45,586 bases of DNA. Source: an uncultured Pelagibacteraceae bacterium (GTDB taxonomy: Bacteria > Pseudomonadota > Alphaproteobacteria > Pelagibacterales > Pelagibacteraceae). Of this stretch, positions 41,680 to 45,586 are shown piece by piece (position 1 is the first letter of the stretch; every line of letters starts with the position of its first letter). The translations under genes and the position numbers were made by a program. Location: the NCBI GenBank assembly GCA_902558795.1, contig CACEFI010000004.1, forward strand, positions 1-45,586, written 5' to 3'. The notes under the pieces were generated by a model. That model was not told the origin of the DNA, did not search any database, and saw nothing but the letters and a program-made list of their open reading frames with translations.

Positions 41680-43119
41680 ATGGATAACACATACTTTTTA
41701 AGTCAATCATCTTCATTAACATTAGTAATTATTATCAGCTTGATATTTGCTGTCTTAGGAATTTATCACTCTAAAAAATTCAAAGGAATAAGTAATTATT
41801 TAACTGCCAATAGAAATATTGAATTATTTTCACTCACTACAAGTCTTGTAGCATCAGCCTTAGGTGCTTGGATTTTATTTGGTCCAGTTGCAGCTGCAAC
41901 GTGGGGCGGAGTAGGTGCAGTTATTGGTTATGCATTAGGCACAGCTTTTCCAATGATCTTCTTAATTTATTTTGGAAAAAAAATTAGAAATGAGTTTCCA
42001 AAAGGATCTTCTTTAGTTGAATTTATGAGAAAGAAATTTGGCAAAAGTCTATTTAAGTTAGTTTTGTTAATGACAATCTTTTATATGTTCATTTTTCTTT
42101 GTGCAGAAGTAACAGCGGTTGCAGTATTAATTAACTATATATCTGGAACAGAACTGTGGATTACAGCGTTAATAGTTTTGGTAGCTACCTTAAGCTATAC
42201 TCTTTATGGCGGATTAAGAGCGTCTATATTTACTGACAATATTCAAATGATTGTAATCGGTATTTTATTATTTATTTTGATTTCAATTATTAATTCCTCT
42301 TCAGGAAATAATTTTTCATTTTCTTTAATTAATGAAAAAAATCCTCAACTATTAAGCTCAAATTATATCCCAGGATATACTGCTGGATTAACCTTCTTTA
42401 TAGCAGTTGCAGCAACAAATTTATTTCATCAAGGAAATTGGCAAAGAGTGTATGCAGCAAAAAATTATAAAACATTAAAAAGTGGTTTGATAATCTCTTT
42501 CTTTATTATTGTTCCAATAGTTTTCTTGATGGGCTTTATTGGAATGGTTTCATTTTCAATTGATCCATCTGTTAGACCTGATTTAGGATTTTTTAGTTTA
42601 TTATTAAAAGATCAAACAGAAATTTTATCCTTATTGATTATTATTCTTGGTCTTGCATTAACTATTTCAACTGTAGATACTTTAGTTAATGCTATTTCCA
42701 GTTTGTTTGTAGTTGATGGCAAAGCAGCTTTTAATTTAGATAAAAAATCTGATTATTTAAAAATATCTAAATATTTTATTTTAATTTTGTCTGTAATTGC
42801 TTTTGGTGTTGCTTCAAAAGGATTTGATATTTTATATTTATTCTTACTTGCTGATTTATTTTGTTGTGCATTTGTATTTACAGTCTTCTACAGTTTTTAC
42901 TATAAACTAGATGAAAAAACCGCTTATGTTTCAATTATAATTGGTTTAGTTGCTGGATTTTTAATGTTTCCATTTCCAGATTTTTCTAAAAGTTTATTAG
43001 TGGGAGTACTTTTGTCTAAAGACTTATTTTCACCTTTTATATCTCAATCTTTATTATTTTTATCTTTTTTGATTGCAACTTTCTTACCTGCAATAATTTT
43101 AAAAATTACAAAAAATTAA
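41680..43119 (+). CDS. thiV: Sodium:solute symporter, ThiV-like thiamine-precursor transporter
   Basis: The 479-residue protein is a sodium/solute symporter (SSS family) with about 13 membrane helices; typical segments are SLVASALGAWILFGPVAAATWG, the LYGGLRASIFTDNIQM stretch after helix 5, and FHQGNWQRVYAAKN. The TPP riboswitch in front of it is decisive for function: it should import thiamine or, as proposed for SAR11 ThiV, the pyrimidine precursor HMP. SAR11 cells are reported to need this precursor from outside. Gene end is three bases from the convergent thioredoxin-like gene. ThDP made from it would serve the IolD-like enzyme in this window among others. Confidence 0.87.
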   Translation: MDNTYFLSQSSSLTLVIIISLIFAVLGIYHSKKFKGISNYLTANRNIELFSLTTSLVASALGAWILFGPVAAATWGGVGAVIGYALGTAFPMIFLIYFGKKIRNEFPKGSSLVEFMRKKFGKSLFKLVLLMTIFYMFIFLCAEVTAVAVLINYISGTELWITALIVLVATLSYTLYGGLRASIFTDNIQMIVIGILLFILISIINSSSGNNFSFSLINEKNPQLLSSNYIPGYTAGLTFFIAVAATNLFHQGNWQRVYAAKNYKTLKSGLIISFFIIVPIVFLMGFIGMVSFSIDPSVRPDLGFFSLLLKDQTEILSLLIIILGLALTISTVDTLVNAISSLFVVDGKAAFNLDKKSDYLKISKYFILILSVIAFGVASKGFDILYLFLLADLFCCAFVFTVFYSFYYKLDEKTAYVSIIIGLVAGFLMFPFPDFSKSLLVGVLLSKDLFSPFISQSLLFLSFLIATFLPAIILKITKN

Positions 43120-43121
43120 AT

Positions 43122-43490
43122 CTAGATTGAGGATTTTAAAGCGTCATAAATGAGTTCTTTGGTTGTCTCACCAATGCTTCTATAAACTTCTTTATTATCT
43201 TTAAAAATCAAAAGTGTCGTTTGATATTGAACGTTAAACAATTTAGAAATTTCTTTATTTGTTACATCAAAAGCAAAGTATTCAAAATTATCAAAATCAT
43301 TTTTTGCTTTTTCTAGAACTTTCATTTGGCTTTCACAAGATGTACAATATTTAATCCAAGAACTTACAACTACAACTTTTCCATCAGATAAAGCTCTATC
43401 GAATAACTCTTTTTTAAACGTTGTTTCTTTTGCAGAAGATAACGAGATTGTTGCAAAAAAGATTGCGATTATAGCTAATATTTTTTTCAT
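43122..43490 (-). CDS. Secreted thioredoxin-like protein
   Basis: The 122-residue protein has a signal peptide (KKILAIIAIFFATISLSSA, cut before KETT) and a thioredoxin fold: VVVVSSWIKYCTSCESQMKVL with a CTSC active site (Cys near 49 and 52), FDVTNKE, and YQTTLLIFKDNKEV, in which the usual cis-Pro position before the strand is Thr-Thr. It resembles the C-terminal domain of DsbD or TlpA-like reductases working in the periplasm, and could take electrons from CcdA. It is a single gene convergent with thiV and divergent from the ABC exporter. Confidence 0.8.
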   Translation of the reverse strand: MKKILAIIAIFFATISLSSAKETTFKKELFDRALSDGKVVVVSSWIKYCTSCESQMKVLEKAKNDFDNFEYFAFDVTNKEISKLFNVQYQTTLLIFKDNKEVYRSIGETTKELIYDALKSSI

Positions 43491-43574
43491 AGGTTTATCT
43501 TAATAAGACATTTGTGATAAGCAAATGATCATATTGAAATATAGTCAATAAAGCTTATATGTTCATCATCCAAA

Positions 43575-44510
43575 ATGTCACAAAATCAAATCAGTATTAA
43601 TAATCTATCTAAAGTTTATAAGAATGGATTTAATGCATTAAAAAGCATTAATTTGAATATCAAAAAAGGTGAAATTTTTGCTATGCTTGGACCCAATGGT
43701 GCAGGTAAGACTACTTTAATTAGTATAATTTGTGGAATTGTAAAACCATCATCTGGAATAGTTTCAGTTGATGGTTTTGATATCATCAGTGATTATAGAG
43801 AAACTAGATCAAGGATTGGTTTAGTTCCTCAAGAATTAACTTTAGAACAATTTGAGACTGTTTTTAACAATGTCTCCTATTCAAGAGGCTTGTATGGTAA
43901 AAAACCTGATCCTAAACACATAGAAAAAATTTTAAAACAGCTTAGTCTTTGGGATAAAAAAGATCAAAGATTAAGACAATTATCAGGAGGGATGAAGAGA
44001 AGAGTTTTAATTGCTAAAGCTTTGTCTCATGAACCATCAATTTTGTTTTTAGACGAACCTACAGCTGGTGTAGATGTAGAATTAAGACAAGATATGTGGA
44101 AAATTGTTGAAGAGTTAAGAGCTACAGGAGTTACGATTATTTTAACTACACATTATATAGAAGAAGCAGAAGCTATAGCAGATAGAGTGGGCGTAATAAA
44201 TCAAGGAGAAATAATAGTTGTAGAAGAAACAAAAGAATTATTAAAAAAAATGGGACATAAGAAATTAACTGTAGAACTCCAAGATGAAATTTATAAAATT
44301 CCAGAGAGTTTAGTTAAATATAAATTAGTCTTGGGTAGTAATAAAATGTCAATTGATTACACATATAACGTTCAGGCAGAACAAACTGGTATTACAAATT
44401 TATTGCAAGATTTAAAAGATGCAGGACTTAAATTAAAAGACTTAAAAACTGAACAAAGCACTTTAGAAAAAATATTTGTTAGTTTGGTAAAGGAAAATAA
44501 TGAGATTTAA
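43575..44510 (+). CDS. ABC-2 type exporter ATPase (YadG-like)
   Basis: The 311-residue protein is an ABC ATPase of the drug/polysaccharide export (ABC-2) group: GPNGAGKTT, the Q-loop VPQEL, signature QLSGGMKRR, Walker [14 protein letters not shown] and switch [11 protein letters not shown]. Size and pattern match E. coli YadG (308 residues). The C-terminal 80 residues form the domain usual in this group. It overlaps the permease gene by 11 bases. The exported substrate is unknown. Confidence 0.9.
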   Translation: MSQNQISINNLSKVYKNGFNALKSINLNIKKGEIFAMLGPNGAGKTTLISIICGIVKPSSGIVSVDGFDIISDYRETRSRIGLVPQELTLEQFETVFNNVSYSRGLYGKKPDPKHIEKILKQLSLWDKKDQRLRQLSGGMKRRVLIAKALSHEPSILFLDEPTAGVDVELRQDMWKIVEELRATGVTIILTTHYIEEAEAIADRVGVINQGEIIVVEETKELLKKMGHKKLTVELQDEIYKIPESLVKYKLVLGSNKMSIDYTYNVQAEQTGITNLLQDLKDAGLKLKDLKTEQSTLEKIFVSLVKENNEI

Positions 44511-45267
44511 TTACTCAGCCTTTAAAGCAATTTATCTTCATGAGATGGATAGATTTAGAAGAACTTTGATGCAATCATTGCTTTCACCAGTTTTATCAAC
44601 CTCTCTTTATTTTATTGTATTTGGATCTGTTATAGGCGGTTATGTTGAAAAAATAGATGGAATTAGTTACGGATCTTACATAGTTCCAGGATTATTAATG
44701 CTTACATTATTAACTCAATCAATAACTAATACTTCTTTTGGAATATTTTTTCCCAAGTTTAATGGTACTATTTATGAAATTTTAGCAGCGCCAATTTCAA
44801 CACTCGAAATAGTGTTAGCTTTTGTGGGTGCTGGAGCAACCAAAACATTGATTGTTGGAATAGTAATATTTGTTACTGCTAATTTTTTTGTTGAAGTAGA
44901 TGTTAAATATCCTTTTTTAGTGATTTTTTTACTAATGCTTGTTGCATTTACATTTGCATTATTTGGTTTTTTAATAGGATTAATGAGTTCTAATTTTGAA
45001 CAAATGTCTATCATCCCAACATTATTTATTACACCCATGGTATTCTTAGGAGGAAGTCTTTATTCACTAGATATGTTGCCACCTTTTTGGCAAACAGTTA
45101 CATATTTTAATCCGGTAGTTTATTTAATAAACGGATTGAGGTTTGCTTTTTATGGAGTATCTGACTTTAATATTTGGATAAGTATCAGCTCAATGGTAAT
45201 TTTTTTATTTATCTGTATAGGGGTTGTCACTGTACTGTTAAAAAAAGGTTATAATATTAAATCTTAA
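44500..45267 (+). CDS. ABC-2 type exporter permease (YadH-like)
   Basis: The 255-residue membrane protein has six helices and the ABC-2 signature region [31 protein letters not shown] (quoted in part), preceded by an N-terminal amphipathic segment HEMDRFRRT. Length and motifs match E. coli YadH (256 residues). It pairs with the overlapping ATPase gene to form an exporter. Its stop overlaps the stop of the convergent GcvT-fold gene by four bases. Confidence 0.9.
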   Translation: MRFNYSAFKAIYLHEMDRFRRTLMQSLLSPVLSTSLYFIVFGSVIGGYVEKIDGISYGSYIVPGLLMLTLLTQSITNTSFGIFFPKFNGTIYEILAAPISTLEIVLAFVGAGATKTLIVGIVIFVTANFFVEVDVKYPFLVIFLLMLVAFTFALFGFLIGLMSSNFEQMSIIPTLFITPMVFLGGSLYSLDMLPPFWQTVTYFNPVVYLINGLRFAFYGVSDFNIWISISSMVIFLFICIGVVTVLLKKGYNIKS

Positions 45268-45586
45268 CTACTAGCTATTTTCTTTTTTGGGTCATAAAAA
45301 GGTTTTTCAACTACAACACAATTAAATGTACCCCCATTTGTAGTTACTTGTAATTGATTTCCTATATCTGACTGGTCAATTGCAATCATTGCTAAAGCAA
45401 TATTTTTTTTAAGTCTTGGTGAATAAACTGCTGAAGTTATTTTACCAACATTTACTTCATTTTTTTTAAGTTCCCAAAAAGTTGTATTGGGTCCTTTTAA
45501 AGGATCACAATCAATTTCAATACCTACTTGTTTTCTTGTTATTCCTTCTTGTTTAATTTTTTTTAATGCTTCTTTTCCAATAAAAT
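45264..45586 (-). CDS. GcvT-fold protein, C-terminal part, DmdA-like
   Basis: The gene runs off the right edge and is not in the ORF track. The visible 106 C-terminal residues read FIGKEALKKI, GITRKQVGIEI, VGKITSAVYSPRLKKNIALAM and end with [12 protein letters not shown]. This is the C-terminal barrel of the aminomethyltransferase (GcvT) fold. The ending 'PFYDPKKK' and 'DPLKGPN' fit the DMSP demethylase DmdA of SAR11 better than glycine-cleavage GcvT, as far as I recall those sequences. DmdA moves a methyl group from dimethylsulfoniopropionate to tetrahydrofolate. Other GcvT-fold demethylases remain possible because the substrate site is outside the window. Confidence 0.6.
   Translation of the reverse strand, partial: FIGKEALKKIKQEGITRKQVGIEIDCDPLKGPNTTFWELKKNEVNVGKITSAVYSPRLKKNIALAMIAIDQSDIGNQLQVTTNGGTFNCVVVEKPFYDPKKKIASS

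Noticed and set aside
1-45586. tRNA, rRNA, CRISPR array, insertion sequence, integrase or prophage
   Set aside because: None was found by reading the sequence; no att-like repeats were seen at the edges of the catabolic region.

Overview
The window looks like a piece of a SAR11-type (Pelagibacterales) alphaproteobacterial genome. It is very AT-rich, genes are packed with gaps of 0-30 bases or short overlaps, tailoring of proteins toward Lys/Asn/Ile is strong, and it carries a TPP riboswitch in front of a ThiV-like sodium symporter, an arrangement known from SAR11. No tRNA, rRNA, CRISPR array, transposase or prophage gene was seen. No gene-free stretch exceeds 300 bases; the largest gaps (about 180-200 bases) lie at 17446-17625 and 41478-41679 and are annotated.

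Layout. 1-2125 (minus): a partial phytanoyl-CoA dioxygenase-like gene, a second 2-oxoglutarate/Fe(II) oxygenase and a ketopantoate-reductase-like protein. 2212-4446 (plus): a DUF1907 (C11orf54-like) protein, a small winged-helix regulator and a divergent PanB-like protein. 4443-6684 (minus): an HpcH/HpaI aldolase and an aldehyde dehydrogenase. 6778-10564 (plus): an IolD-like ThDP enzyme, a Gfo/Idh/MocA oxidoreductase and a XylB-type aldose dehydrogenase. 10571-12741 (minus): an L-rhamnonate-dehydratase-like enzyme and a PdxA2-like dehydrogenase. 12811-17445 (plus): a tripartite tricarboxylate transporter (TctC, TctB, TctA), an SDR and a ROK kinase. 17626-23769 (plus): a CUT2/Frc-type sugar ABC transporter, a second XylB-type dehydrogenase, a mutarotase and another Gfo/Idh/MocA protein. 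23759-26153 (minus): a DMT permease and a UxaA-type dehydratase. 26202-28956 (plus): a XylD-type dehydratase and a 2-hydroxyacid dehydrogenase. 29084-36619 (plus): a TRAP transporter followed by a beta-hydroxyacid dehydrogenase, a BDH2-like SDR, an FAH hydrolase, an enolase-superfamily enzyme and an SMP-30 lactonase. From 36594 on the content becomes housekeeping: PEP carboxylase, CcdA, AzoR, a secreted pentapeptide protein, ThiV with its riboswitch, a secreted thioredoxin-like protein, an ABC-2 exporter and the C-terminus of a GcvT-fold (DmdA-like) protein.

How it works together. About 36 kb is a catabolic region for sugars and sugar acids by oxidative, non-phosphorylating routes: mutarotase, aldose dehydrogenases, lactonase, at least four unrelated dehydratase families, then aldolase, hydrolase and dehydrogenases giving pyruvate plus a small acid or aldehyde. 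Three transporters of different classes feed it. Each of their binding-protein genes is followed by an RNA hairpin, consistent with excess binding protein. A near-identical 21-bp dyad lies upstream of three of the transcription units and may be the operator of a local regulon; the only regulator gene in the window, the small winged-helix protein, lies in one of those units. The PanE-like and PanB-like proteins lack residues needed for pantothenate synthesis and, with DUF1907, may carry out an undescribed reaction. All function calls come from reading motifs and remembered family sequences; no search was run.
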